Of a stretch of DNA of 52,817 bases, positions 26,364 through 35,069 are shown one piece after another. The translations under genes and the position numbers were made by a program. The notes beneath the pieces are model-generated. The model made no database searches. It had not been told where the DNA came from and was given only the letters and a program-made list of their open reading frames with translations. This DNA comes from Bacillus sp. 123MFChir2 (lineage in GTDB: Bacteria > Bacillota > Bacilli > Bacillales > Bacillaceae_G): assembly GCF_000383235.1 (NCBI RefSeq), contig NZ_KB910929.1, positions 73,963 through 126,779 of the forward strand, read 5' to 3'. Position 1 is the first letter of the stretch, and the number at the start of each line of letters is the position of its first letter.

Positions 26364-27137
26364 ATGCCGATAAATTTTCATAGTTCAGACAACAAATATA
26401 CGTATACCAATCGTCAAGCCACAGATTCATGGACACATATGATACAAAATATTGTAGATGTCAAAGAAAAAAGAGTAATTGATATCGGATGCGGTGGTGG
26501 TATTTATACGAAACAACTCGCTTTGATGGGAGCTGAAGTAATTGGTGTTGATTTTTCAAATCAGATGATTCAAGCTGCCAAAGAAAACTGTACTCATATT
26601 TCAAATGCTTCCTTTACACAAGGTGACGCTTATAACATTCCTTTCGCAGATGAAACCTTTGATATTGTTCTATCACGAGCGGTCATTCATCATCTAGATC
26701 ATATTCCGAAATTTTTTCAAGAAGCATATCGCATTTTAAAGCGAAACGGTATCCTTATTCTCCAAGACCGGACAATTGAAGACTGTACGATTCCAGGAAG
26801 TCCAGAACATATTCGTGGCTATTTCTTTTCTTGCTATCCAAAATTAATTCATATAGAAGCAAAACGAAGACCGGAAACAAATCAAATCCTACATTTGTTA
26901 CGTGATATCGGCTTTTATACAAATCCAATTCAAAATTTTTGGGAAGTTCGTAAAATCCACTCTTCAATTAAAGATTTACTTCAAGACTTATCACCGCGTA
27001 CAGGTCGCTCTATTCTCCATGAATTATCAGACAATGAGCTTTCTGAGTTATTACAACATATTCACTCTAAGCTTTACGAGAACTCTCCTATTATAGAACA
27101 AGATCGTTGGACAATTTGGACAGCTGTGAAAGAGTAA
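26364..27137 (+). CDS. Class I SAM-dependent methyltransferase
   Basis: The 257-aa cytosolic protein has the Methyltransf_11 pattern. Motif I is VIDIGCGGGIYT, the acidic loop after strand 2 is VIGVDFSNQMI, motif II is FTQGDAYNIPFAD, and the post-II segment is FDIVLSRAVIHHLDHIPKF. The substrate cannot be told; the C-terminal helical cap (~150-250) is probably the specificity part. AAAGGAGG precedes the ATG. Confidence 0.88.
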   Translation: MPINFHSSDNKYTYTNRQATDSWTHMIQNIVDVKEKRVIDIGCGGGIYTKQLALMGAEVIGVDFSNQMIQAAKENCTHISNASFTQGDAYNIPFADETFDIVLSRAVIHHLDHIPKFFQEAYRILKRNGILILQDRTIEDCTIPGSPEHIRGYFFSCYPKLIHIEAKRRPETNQILHLLRDIGFYTNPIQNFWEVRKIHSSIKDLLQDLSPRTGRSILHELSDNELSELLQHIHSKLYENSPIIEQDRWTIWTAVKE

Positions 27138-27172
27138 CAAGCCTCACATCACGTGAGGCTTGTTACTCTTTC
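27128..27172. terminator. Bidirectional terminator overlapping two stop codons
   Basis: Perfect 20-bp arms (27128-27147 and 27153-27172; GAAAGAGTAACAAGCCTCAC) enclose a 5-nt loop. The methyltransferase stop lies in the left arm and the convergent gene's stop begins at the right arm's end. Confidence 0.92.
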
Positions 27173-27380
27173 ATAACCTTGTTCGGCAACACTCTTGATA
27201 TCCACCATTTCTTGCCTGTGCACTGCCACACTTCGAACATACTAAAAATCTGGATTGATTTGCAAACAAACTACCTTTATCAAAAAGTAACACTCCTGCC
27301 TGCTTAAGCGAACGAGAATAATATAACCATATAAAACCACAAATTGCAGTAATACACAACAATACACCCATTACAAGCAT
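27171..27380 (-). CDS. Small membrane protein with C-terminal Cys cluster
   Basis: The 69-aa protein has one TM helix (VLLCITAICGFIWLYY) and a C-terminal region with CSKCG plus ECC, suggesting a small zinc-ribbon-like end. ATG 27380 follows AGAGGTG; the longer frame from 27416 lacks a suitable site. Function unknown. Confidence 0.6.
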   Translation of the reverse strand: MLVMGVLLCITAICGFIWLYYSRSLKQAGVLLFDKGSLFANQSRFLVCSKCGSAQARNGGYQECCRTRL

Positions 27381-27624
27381 TTTCGTCACCTCTGCTTCGT
27401 TTGTTCTTTCCAGCAAGTGGATAATTACATTATTCTCTATAATAAATAATAAATCCTCCTTTTCCTCATAAAATAAAGTGACACTTCACTTAGAGAAAAT
27501 TAAAGTAAATGTATGAGAAACAAAAATTTTATAATTCCCATAAAAGATTTACGATTTTTTAATAAAATAAAAAGTTGTCCTTTTAATACAATAAAAATAC
27601 CAGTATATGTAAAGGAGTGACAAC

Positions 27625-29166
27625 ATGTTTATCTTTCTTATGTATATTCCTTTTCTTATTTCTTTCACTCTTTCTTCTGTTTTTTCCCCTCAAGAGTCTC
27701 CTGAAATACCCGTACAAATAATTGGATTAAACGATTTACACGGACAAATTAACACAACTACACCACTGCACGGAAAACCTGCCGGTCGCGCTGACTACAT
27801 AGCCTCTTATATCAACGCCTATAAACAACAATTTTCAAATACCTTACTTGTTCATACTGGTGATATGATTGGCGGCAGCCCCCCCATTTCGGCTCTCTTT
27901 CAAGATGAGCCAACGATAGAATTTTTAAACATGCTACAATTTGACGTTGGAACAATTGGTAATCATGAGTTTGACGAAGGTGTAGAAGAGCTAAAACGAC
28001 TAATTGACGGCGGGTTTCATCCAAAAACCGGTATGTTTTCAGGTAGTTCTTTCCCTTATGTTTGTGCAAATGTACTAAATGCTAACACAAATCAACCTCT
28101 ATTCCCACCATATGCAATTAAGTGGATTGATGGGATTCCTATTGCTTTTATTGGTATCGTTACAAAAGAAACACCCTTTCTTACGATGCATAGCGATATG
28201 TCGGCAGTCACTTTTATAGATGAAGCTACTGCTGTTCAAACATACGTACGAGAATTACAACAAAAAGGCATCCATGCTATTATCGTTCTTGCTCACTTAG
28301 ATGGTAAGACAACAGACGGACGTACCTACGGGCCACTTGCTGATTTAGCCAGCAAACTTGATGATGATGTAGATATACTATTTGGCGGACACAATCATTC
28401 TTATATGAATGGATATGTGAATGGAAAACTACTTGTTGAAGCGTACTCTTACGGAAGAGCTTTGGCAAATGTACAAATTACAATTAATCGCAAAACAAAA
28501 GACATCACCAAAAAAACAGCAAAGATTCTTCCTACTTATCCCGACGAAATGCAACCTAATCCGATTATCCAATCATGGATTCAAAGCTATCAAGCAAAAA
28601 TAGCTCCAATAACCGAGCGAGTACTAGGAAAAAGTGTACACGAGCTGACGCGAGATCAAAATAATGACGGAGAATCAGATCTTGGTGCTCTTCTTGCTGC
28701 ATCCCAGCGTCAAGCTATGCAAGCTGACATTGCATTTGTTAACCCTGGCACAATACGCCATAATTTACCAGAAGGTTTCATTACATGGAAACATACATTT
28801 CTCATCCAGCCTTTTGAAAATAAACTCATTAAAATGGATTTAACCGGTAAAGAAATTCGAAATGTCCTGCACGAACAATGGGATGATGCAATAAGAATGT
28901 TACAAGTATCTGGAATTCGTTACACATGGGGGAAAAATGGGGTAGAATCAATTACACTAGAAAACGGTGAGCCGCTCCAAGATTATACAACATACTCTGT
29001 CGTAGCAAATGCCTTTCTAGCAAATGGCGGAGATAAGTTTACCATATTTCAAAAAGGGCGAAATCGCGTTGAAGGCCCAACAGATCAAGAAGCATTCGCC
29101 AATTTCATCCGTTCTAATCCATCTTTAGAAAATATTCAGAGGAATCATATTCAAAAAATATATTGA
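27625..29166 (+). CDS. Secreted 5'-nucleotidase/metallophosphoesterase (UshA/YfkN-like)
   Basis: The 513-aa protein has an N-terminal signal peptide. The calcineurin-like domain (~30-290) carries the metal ligands GLNDLHGQ, GDMIGGSP, GNHEFDEG, LAHLDG and GGHNHSYM. The C-terminal 5'-nucleotidase domain (~320-480) carries the substrate-stacking region NPGTIRHNLPEG and 'SVVANAFLANGGDKFTIFQK'. It should hydrolyse extracellular nucleotides for phosphate and nucleoside salvage. AAAGGAG precedes the ATG. No LPXTG or other anchor is visible. Confidence 0.92.
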   Translation: MFIFLMYIPFLISFTLSSVFSPQESPEIPVQIIGLNDLHGQINTTTPLHGKPAGRADYIASYINAYKQQFSNTLLVHTGDMIGGSPPISALFQDEPTIEFLNMLQFDVGTIGNHEFDEGVEELKRLIDGGFHPKTGMFSGSSFPYVCANVLNANTNQPLFPPYAIKWIDGIPIAFIGIVTKETPFLTMHSDMSAVTFIDEATAVQTYVRELQQKGIHAIIVLAHLDGKTTDGRTYGPLADLASKLDDDVDILFGGHNHSYMNGYVNGKLLVEAYSYGRALANVQITINRKTKDITKKTAKILPTYPDEMQPNPIIQSWIQSYQAKIAPITERVLGKSVHELTRDQNNDGESDLGALLAASQRQAMQADIAFVNPGTIRHNLPEGFITWKHTFLIQPFENKLIKMDLTGKEIRNVLHEQWDDAIRMLQVSGIRYTWGKNGVESITLENGEPLQDYTTYSVVANAFLANGGDKFTIFQKGRNRVEGPTDQEAFANFIRSNPSLENIQRNHIQKIY

Positions 29167-29184
29167 ACACATACAGAATAAAAA

Positions 29185-29224
29185 GCACCTCCAATTGTTA
29201 GAGTGTGTCTAGCAATTGAGGTGC
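29185..29224. terminator. Bidirectional terminator between 5'-nucleotidase and liaR
   Basis: Arms GCACCTC-C-AATTG and CAATTGAGGTGC are separated by a loop of about 16 nt and lie between convergent genes. Confidence 0.8.
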
Positions 29225-29250
29225 ACTCCTGAAACGATAGGCGGGGTAAT

Positions 29251-29883
29251 TCAATTTGTAATCTGATGACGAAACGCATAAATAACTGCTTGTGTTCGAT
29301 CACTTACATGTAATTTATTTAAAATATTACTGACATGCGTTTTCACTGTTTTTAAAGCAATAAATAGTTCATCAGCAATTTCTTGATTACTCTTTCCCTC
29401 GGCAATCAATAATAAAATTTCAAACTCTCGTTCTGTTAACTCTTCATGCAGTGGCTGTTCCTTCTTTTGACGCATACGTGACATCATTTTTCCGGTAACT
29501 TTCGGTTCGAGTACTGTTTCTCCATCGTATGTCGCTCGAACTGCATCTGCTATATCACTTGCTCTAGATGTTTTCAACAAATAACTAGTTGCACCAGCTT
29601 CAATAACCGGATATAACTTCTCATCGTCTAAGAAGCTTGTCACAACAACAATTTTTGCTTCTGGCCATTCTTGAATAATCGCTCTCGTTGCTTCAACTCC
29701 GTCCATTTCATCCATAACAAGATCCATCAAAATAATATCTGGTTTTAGTAATAGTGCTAATTCTGAACCTTTTCTTCCATTTTCCGCTTCTCCTACAACT
29801 TCAATGTCTGGCTGAGTCGATAAATAGGCCGATACACCCATACGAACCATTTCATGATCGTCAACAAGCAATACTTTAATCAT
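29251..29883 (-). CDS. liaR: Response regulator LiaR
   Basis: The 210-aa NarL/LuxR-type regulator has a receiver domain with acidic pocket [10 protein letters not shown], phospho-Asp in [14 protein letters not shown] (~54) and conserved Lys in SYLLKTSRA. The C-terminal HTH has [20 protein letters not shown] and [13 protein letters not shown]. It is last in liaF-liaS-liaR and overlaps liaS by 8 bp. In Bacillus, LiaR activates liaIH on cell-wall antibiotic stress. Confidence 0.94.
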   Translation of the reverse strand: MIKVLLVDDHEMVRMGVSAYLSTQPDIEVVGEAENGRKGSELALLLKPDIILMDLVMDEMDGVEATRAIIQEWPEAKIVVVTSFLDDEKLYPVIEAGATSYLLKTSRASDIADAVRATYDGETVLEPKVTGKMMSRMRQKKEQPLHEELTEREFEILLLIAEGKSNQEIADELFIALKTVKTHVSNILNKLHVSDRTQAVIYAFRHQITN

Positions 29884-30937
29884 CTTGTTCCTCCCCTCTT
29901 TCTAAAAGAATCGGCACTTTCACCTCAATTTGCGTTCCTTTATTCGGAAAACTTAATACCTTTAAAGTTCCGCCAATTTCATGAACGCGCTCTTGCATAG
30001 AGCGAAGACCATATGATCCTGCTTTGTTCACTCCTACTTCAAAGCCTACGCCATCATCAATTATTTTTAAAATTGCATATTCATCAATTTGACGCAGTCT
30101 TACTTCTGTTTTCTTTGCTTTTGCATGCCGTAATGTATTGGATAGTGCTTCTTGTACAATACGGAATAAGTGATCTTCTACACCTTTTTTCAATTGAATT
30201 GGCTCAATCAACCATTCAATCTTCATATGCTGCTTTCTTGAAAGCTCTGTCAATAACTCTTCAATGCCTTCGGTTAACTTTTTACCTTCTAATTGGACGG
30301 GGCGTAAATGAAGAAGAAGCGCTCTCATTTCTGATTGAGCATTTACAACCATATTTTCAACAAGTTTTAATTGTTTTTGCGTACCCTCTGGTATATGAGT
30401 GGTTTGCTCATTAATTGCTGACATCATCATCGACATCGCAAAGAGCTGTTGACTAACAGAATCATGAAGCTCTCTCGCTAAACGATGTCGCTCCTCTGAA
30501 ATGGCCTGTTGCCTCATTTCTTCATTCCACTGCGCTCGTTCATTCGTTACTTTTTGAAATAATCCTGCTTGCTCTTCTAAACGTCTAGCAAGCGCAATTA
30601 CTTTCCGTTCTACTTCTTGAAATTCATCTTCCCCTGTAAACGAAGCATCTCTTGGAAAATTCCCTCTTTCTACTTCAAATAAAAAAGTCGTTAACCCTTG
30701 AATACGCTGCTGCATATAATAGCCAATTGCATAGCCAACAATTCCACCAATGAGAAGACTCGTACCTAAAATAAACAAACTAACAGGAACAGAAGCAATA
30801 GATTCTTTCCACAATAAATCATACATATTTTGCTGGCTTTTCCATATAAAAACGATAGTACAAATAAGTGCAATACTCATAGAAGACAATATCGAGTAGC
30901 GAATATACATCCATGAAATGTTCTTCTGTTTTTTCAT
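29876..30937 (-). CDS. liaS: Sensor histidine kinase LiaS
   Basis: The 353-aa protein has two TM helices (~15-32 and ~52-72) with a very short outer loop, i.e. intramembrane sensing. A HAMP-like linker, HisKA_3 (His in [16 protein letters not shown], ~156) and HATPase ([33 protein letters not shown]) follow. Its start overlaps the liaF stop by one base and its end overlaps liaR, indicating translational coupling. Confidence 0.94.
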   Translation of the reverse strand: MKKQKNISWMYIRYSILSSMSIALICTIVFIWKSQQNMYDLLWKESIASVPVSLFILGTSLLIGGIVGYAIGYYMQQRIQGLTTFLFEVERGNFPRDASFTGEDEFQEVERKVIALARRLEEQAGLFQKVTNERAQWNEEMRQQAISEERHRLARELHDSVSQQLFAMSMMMSAINEQTTHIPEGTQKQLKLVENMVVNAQSEMRALLLHLRPVQLEGKKLTEGIEELLTELSRKQHMKIEWLIEPIQLKKGVEDHLFRIVQEALSNTLRHAKAKKTEVRLRQIDEYAILKIIDDGVGFEVGVNKAGSYGLRSMQERVHEIGGTLKVLSFPNKGTQIEVKVPILLERGEEQDD

Positions 30938-31677
30938 TATATTTTCCTCACTTCCGTATCGCCTACGATAAGCGAAGAAATAATTTTAATACGTCGAGGA
31001 GCTTCTTTATACTGTTCCGTTCTAAACTTCACATTACGATTAAAGCCTGTTTCTTCATGCGATGGAAGCAATATTCTCCCAACAATAACAGAATGATTCA
31101 AAGATAATTCGATGTCGTATGGAACATACAAACGAATATTACCAATCACACCACGAATGACAATGACCGTTTCGCCTTCTGGAATCATAGCTGTTGTTAA
31201 ATCAATTTCAACATCACCGACTCCATATTGAATATTAACATCTTCTAACTCATATATATGGTCCATTATTCGCACGTTACCAACCATTATATTCTTTATA
31301 TACGGTTCTGTTCGATAGATTGGTTTTTCTTCATTTATATATTCTTTTTCCTTAATTTCTACCTGTACCGCTTTTGTCTTCTGCTGACCTTGCATCAGTT
31401 GGTAACCAATGAAAGCTAAACAAGCAAATAAAACGAGAACGAAAGCTGCTGATGAAAATAGGAAAAATAAGAAAACAAGTCCCCCAACAAATAGACACAC
31501 ATTCCCTCTCACATATCGATTCTTTTTTCGATAATGTCTTCCAAACATGATCATAATAAAGGCAAAAATAAGAGCACCAGGCTCAAAGTGTCCAAGAATC
31601 ATATCGAGAAAAAGACCGAATGCAAATATGACGAGGAGCATCCCTAATAATTGTGTTTTCGAAAATTGTTTCTTCAT
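30937..31677 (-). CDS. liaF: LiaF, inhibitor of LiaRS signalling
   Basis: The 246-aa protein has an N-terminal region of about four TM helices (~10-105) and a cytosolic C-terminal beta domain (~130-246; 'VRIMDHIYELEDVNIQYGVG', IGNIRLYVPYDIELSLNHS) typical of LiaF/VraT. LiaF keeps LiaS off in the absence of stress. ATG 31677 follows GGGGGGAG; the longer frame from 31785 runs back toward the repeat and is rejected. Confidence 0.93.
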   Translation of the reverse strand: MKKQFSKTQLLGMLLVIFAFGLFLDMILGHFEPGALIFAFIMIMFGRHYRKKNRYVRGNVCLFVGGLVFLFFLFSSAAFVLVLFACLAFIGYQLMQGQQKTKAVQVEIKEKEYINEEKPIYRTEPYIKNIMVGNVRIMDHIYELEDVNIQYGVGDVEIDLTTAMIPEGETVIVIRGVIGNIRLYVPYDIELSLNHSVIVGRILLPSHEETGFNRNVKFRTEQYKEAPRRIKIISSLIVGDTEVRKI

Positions 31678-31707
31678 TGCAGCTCCCCCCTTCTTTATTG
31701 TATATAC

Positions 31708-31749
31708 ATAGAAGAAAAAGGCATTGTATTCCAACACCTTTTCTTCTAT
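31708..31749. promoter_or_regulatory. Inverted repeat in the liaF leader
   Basis: Arms of 13-14 nt (ATAGAAGAAAAAGG and CCTTTTCTTCTAT, with one bulge) enclose a loop of about 15 nt, 31 bp upstream of liaF. No T-run follows in the leftward direction, so this is either an attenuating hairpin or an operator, not a clear terminator. Confidence 0.5.
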
Positions 31750-31769
31750 CACTATATCATAAGCTTGTT

Positions 31770-31976
31770 TTATATATAAATACAAGATGATTTTTCAACA
31801 TATAAATGGCTGCTATGCAGAACAAAACATGGCCGCTACTTGCTTTCTACCTTTGTTTTAAACTTTGCACGTGGCAGGAAAAGGCCCTGACCGCTTCTAT
31901 GCATGGCCAGTTGCTCTGGCCTCCTTCCTTAAAAAAAGTGGTTTTTATGTCCTTTTTTCAACTTATATTTATATAA
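31770..31976 (+). repeat. bcr1-like element splitting the lia locus
   Basis: This well-preserved copy begins TATATATAAATACAAGATGA and ends TTATATTTATATAATA. Core landmarks are GCTGCTATGCAGAACA, TTTGCACGTGGCAGGAAAAG and GCATGGCCAGTTGCTC. It lies between liaH and liaF, where B. subtilis carries liaG; no liaG-like ORF is present here. Confidence 0.9.
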
Positions 31977-31998
31977 TATACTACAATTATTTTGTTAC

Positions 31999-32649
31999 TT
32001 ATTTGTCTAAAGATACTTCTTTTTTCTCCTTCATTTCGCGTTCAAGCTTTGCAATCTTCATATCAAATGTGTCACGTGTATGATCTTCATTGATACGAAG
32101 CTCTAAATCACGAATGTGAGTTTCAATCTCTTCAAAGCGTAAAAATGGGTTGTTTTCATCCATTTTATGAAGAGCTGTATTCATGCGACGGTTCGCATGT
32201 GCCATATTTTCACGTGCCATTAATTCCATACGTTTTGCATTCATTTCTTTTAATTTATTTTTCATTTCACGAAGACGACGCTCTAACTCATCAATTTGTT
32301 CTAAAACACCTGCATACATTTCTTCTAAGCGAGCGACTTGCCCTTCGTAGTATGCCAATTCTTCTAATGCACGCTCATGCAGTTGCATTTCTCCTGCTTC
32401 TTTTGCAATTACAGCTTGCTTGGATCTCTTATTTACGAAATATCGCGCCTGCTCAAGTTCTTGAGCAAAATTAGATTTTAATGTTTTATGACGCTCAATT
32501 AACTTTTCAATTTTTGTTACTTCACGCTCGCTATCACGTAAATATTGATTTAACATCGCAACTGGATTTTTTCTTTCTTTCTCGTCTAACGTATTATGAA
32601 GATCTGCAAGTATTGCATTACGTACACGTCCAAATAATGATTGTTTCAT
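31999..32649 (-). CDS. liaH: LiaH, PspA/IM30 family membrane stress protein
   Basis: The 216-aa protein is almost wholly coiled coil, as in phage-shock PspA proteins that coat damaged membranes. Signatures are ILADLHNTLDEKERKNPVAM near the N terminus and long heptad-like helices such as 'LEEMYAGVLEQIDELERRLR'. It lies directly downstream of liaI (46-bp gap) and is the main output of the Lia response. Confidence 0.93.
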   Translation of the reverse strand: MKQSLFGRVRNAILADLHNTLDEKERKNPVAMLNQYLRDSEREVTKIEKLIERHKTLKSNFAQELEQARYFVNKRSKQAVIAKEAGEMQLHERALEELAYYEGQVARLEEMYAGVLEQIDELERRLREMKNKLKEMNAKRMELMARENMAHANRRMNTALHKMDENNPFLRFEEIETHIRDLELRINEDHTRDTFDMKIAKLEREMKEKKEVSLDK

Positions 32650-32694
32650 TTTTAATCTTCCTCTCTTCTACTCTATTATTTTTTTCATTTCATA

Positions 32695-33051
32695 TTAGTT
32701 ATTTTTCATCAATCTGTTCCACTCATCTTCAAAATTGCTATATGGCTTCGAACTATCAGAAGAAGTATCTACTACATTTTTCTCTTTTTTCCATTCACGG
32801 TATCCGTAATATAGAACGACTAATGCCGCAATACCGATTAACGCTGGAGAATGAGATAGGGCAATTGACAAGCCAATTAAACCAACGATCCCCCAAGCTA
32901 ACTTTCCAAAAAATGATTGTGCTCGCACAAATGATTTATAGCTCCAATACACAATCCCTGCTCCAATTGCTAATCCTACAATACCAGCAAGACTTCCAAG
33001 AGCAATTAAAGCCAAAATACCGGCTGCCATAAACGCTAAAAATTGTTTCAT
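32695..33051 (-). CDS. liaI: LiaI-like small membrane protein
   Basis: The 118-aa protein has about four hydrophobic segments rich in Gly/Ala/Ile and a charged cytosolic tail ending FEDEWNRLMKNN. Its position before liaH marks it as the LiaI equivalent, the membrane anchor of LiaH. GGGAGG lies about 10 nt before the ATG. It is longer at the C terminus than I would expect of B. subtilis LiaI. Confidence 0.85.
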   Translation of the reverse strand: MKQFLAFMAAGILALIALGSLAGIVGLAIGAGIVYWSYKSFVRAQSFFGKLAWGIVGLIGLSIALSHSPALIGIAALVVLYYGYREWKKEKNVVDTSSDSSKPYSNFEDEWNRLMKNN

Positions 33052-33138
33052 CTTGTGCTTGCCTCCCTTCGTTTTGATACTCTTATCTTACCTATCTTTT
33101 CATGTTTCTATAACGAGCTTAAGAACCGTTTTTCTCTC

Positions 33139-33150
33139 GGACTTAAGTCC
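33139..33150. promoter_or_regulatory. Candidate LiaR operator upstream of liaI
   Basis: GGACTTAAGTCC is a perfect 12-bp palindrome about 90 bp upstream of liaI. Read leftward, a -10-like TTATAG lies about 25 bp downstream with a poor -35, the arrangement of an activator-dependent promoter. Assigning it to LiaR is inference. Confidence 0.5.
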
Positions 33151-33198
33151 TATTTATTATCAGACCTGGAATAATAGAAAAACATGTTAAAAACCGAC

Positions 33199-33301
33199 AT
33201 ATATATACGCAAATTGAAGAACTAATATAAAAACCCTTTTCTTTTTCGGTGGGCGAGAGCAACTGGCCATGCATAGCAGCGACTTATATTTGTATAAATA
33301 A
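33199..33301 (-). repeat. bcr1-like element with internal deletion
   Basis: It has the ends ATATATACGCAAATTGAAGA and TATATTTGTATAAATA and part of the core (GGTGGGCGAGAGCAACTGGC), but about 95 bp between the two CATAG-AGCG motifs are missing. It lies between the lia promoter and the transporter terminator. Confidence 0.8.
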
Positions 33302-33330
33302 AAATGGAGTTCTATTGTTGTAATATAAAA

Positions 33331-33369
33331 AACAAAAAGGATGCCTTCTATAAGACATCCTCTTTTGTT
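33331..33369 (-). terminator. Terminator of the NhaC-family transporter gene
   Basis: Arms AACAAAAAGGATG / CATCC-TC-TTTTGTT. Read leftward, a run of T follows. Confidence 0.82.
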
Positions 33370-33371
33370 CA

Positions 33372-34688
33372 TTATGCTGTTTTTTGATATTCCTTTTTCT
33401 CAGCTTTAGGCGAGAGACGCGGGAAATTAATAATAATTGAGATAATACCGCAAACCGCAACTAACATTGGATAAAATGAGTACGGTAATAATTCAATTGG
33501 TGAAAGTGAAGCAAATCCTGCCGCCGTTAGCATTTGCGCACCGTATGGGATTAATCCTTGTACGCTACAAGAGAATAAATCTAATAAGCTCGCAGATTTT
33601 TTCGGATCAATATTATATTTGTCTGCAACATTCTTTGCTAGTGGACCTGTGAAAATAATAGAAATCGTATTATTTGCAGTGCACATATTTGTCATACTTA
33701 CAAGACCAGCAATTCCAAACTCTGCACCTTTTTTCGAACGAATATTACGCGTTAGTACATTCATTAAATAATGAATACCACCGTTATATTGAATAATTTC
33801 AACCATTCCACCGATTAAGATTGCTAATAATACAAGCTCCATCATCCCATTAATTCCTACTGTAACACTTTTAAAGAAGCTTGCTAGTGTATAGCTTCCG
33901 TCTACCATACCAATAATACCCGCTAGCACTGTTCCCCCAGTTAATACAACTAGTACGTTGCATCCAAGCAGCGCTGCAATTAATACTCCAGCATACGGCA
34001 AAATTTTTACCCAGTTAAATGCATGTGCCGTCATATTTGAATGAGTACCTAACGTAAGAACGACTAACAGTACACACGTAACAATAGCAGCTGGTAATAC
34101 AATTAAGAAATTTGTTTTAAATTTATCTTTCATTTCCGTTCCTTGTGTACGTACAGCGGCAATTGTCGTATCTGAAATAAAAGATAAGTTATCGCCAAAC
34201 ATCGCACCACCAACAACTGTTGCCATAGCAAGTGCCATAGAAATATCCGTGTTTCCACTAATCCCTACTGCAATTGGAGCCAATGCAGCAATCGTCCCCA
34301 TTGACGTTCCCATTGCTAATGAAATAAAAGCACCGATAACAAATAAACCAACTACTAAAAATCCTTGCGGCAAAATAGAAAGAGCTAAGTTTACAGTTGC
34401 CGCAACGCCGCCCATACCTTTTGCCGTTTCAGAAAATGCACCTGCTAATACAAAGATCAATACCATGATCATGATATCCGGATTGCCAGCCCCTTTAGCA
34501 AAACGTTCAACCTTTGTCGTAAAGTTTTCTTTCCTATTTATTACTAATGCAGCAGCAACTGCAATTATAATCGCAACCAAAATGGGTAACTTATAAAAGT
34601 CCCCTGTAATTACACCAGAACCAATAAATAATGCTAAAAATATGCCAAGTGGTAATAATGCCCACCCATTTCCTTTTGTTTGTTCCAA
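33372..34688 (-). CDS. metT: NhaC-family transporter under SAM riboswitch, probable methionine importer MetT
   Basis: The 438-aa protein has about eleven hydrophobic segments and the Na+/H+ antiporter (NhaC superfamily) pattern: GAFISLAMGTSMGTIAALAP, FGDNLSFISDTTIAAVRTQG and 'FTGPLAKNVADKYNIDPKKS'. By fold alone it would be called an antiporter, but a SAM-I riboswitch controls it. NhaC-type transporters under S-box control were predicted to be methionine transporters (MetT). Translation starts with TTG at 34688 after AGGAGAGG. Specificity is inferred from the leader; the fold is clear. Confidence 0.83.
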   Translation of the reverse strand: MEQTKGNGWALLPLGIFLALFIGSGVITGDFYKLPILVAIIIAVAAALVINRKENFTTKVERFAKGAGNPDIMIMVLIFVLAGAFSETAKGMGGVAATVNLALSILPQGFLVVGLFVIGAFISLAMGTSMGTIAALAPIAVGISGNTDISMALAMATVVGGAMFGDNLSFISDTTIAAVRTQGTEMKDKFKTNFLIVLPAAIVTCVLLVVLTLGTHSNMTAHAFNWVKILPYAGVLIAALLGCNVLVVLTGGTVLAGIIGMVDGSYTLASFFKSVTVGINGMMELVLLAILIGGMVEIIQYNGGIHYLMNVLTRNIRSKKGAEFGIAGLVSMTNMCTANNTISIIFTGPLAKNVADKYNIDPKKSASLLDLFSCSVQGLIPYGAQMLTAAGFASLSPIELLPYSFYPMLVAVCGIISIIINFPRLSPKAEKKEYQKTA

Positions 34689-34732
34689 CGTTATAACCTC
34701 TCCTCTTTCTAAACCTATCCTTCACAAGAGCG

Positions 34733-34893
34733 AAAAAAGACCTCTTCTGAAGAGAAGAGGTCTTATATATCATATATAAGAAACACTCTTCTCATCTATC
34801 AAGCATATCGCTTGCTGGATTTGGCACAGCACTCTATTATAAGTCCGCTGCCGAGGCATCGTAGGGCCAGTCCCTCCGCCTCTCTTGATAAGA
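34733..34893 (-). ncRNA. SAM-I (S-box) riboswitch with terminator
   Basis: Read leftward, the aptamer starts CTTATCAAGAGAGGCGGAGG, followed by GGCCCTACGATGCCTCGGCA and GTGCCAAATCCAGC, all S-box signature blocks. P1 closes with CTTGATAGATG. An intrinsic terminator follows at 34733-34764 (arms AAGACCTCTTCT / AGAAGAGGTCTT plus T-run). High SAM should therefore stop transcription of the transporter gene. Confidence 0.94.
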
Positions 34894-35030
34894 AGGTTTC
34901 ATATTATATTTTGTGTAAATTAATCTTTCCTTACTTTACTCGCTACAAGAGAAAATGTCAAACATTATTTCCATCAAAATAGTTGGTATTTTTTTGATAT
35001 ATGAGGTTTTTTAACGTGTATTTAAATAGT

Positions 35031-35063
35031 AAAAAGCCTTCACGTGCACCGTGAAGGCCTTTC
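35031..35063 (-). terminator. gltP terminator
   Basis: Arms GCCTTCAC / GTGAAGGC surround GTGCACC, with A and T runs on the two sides. Confidence 0.85.
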
Positions 35064-35069
35064 CATCAA

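Noticed and set aside
32481-33032. 183-codon plus-strand ORF
   Set aside because: It is antisense to liaI and liaH, which have strong family matches and ribosome binding sites.
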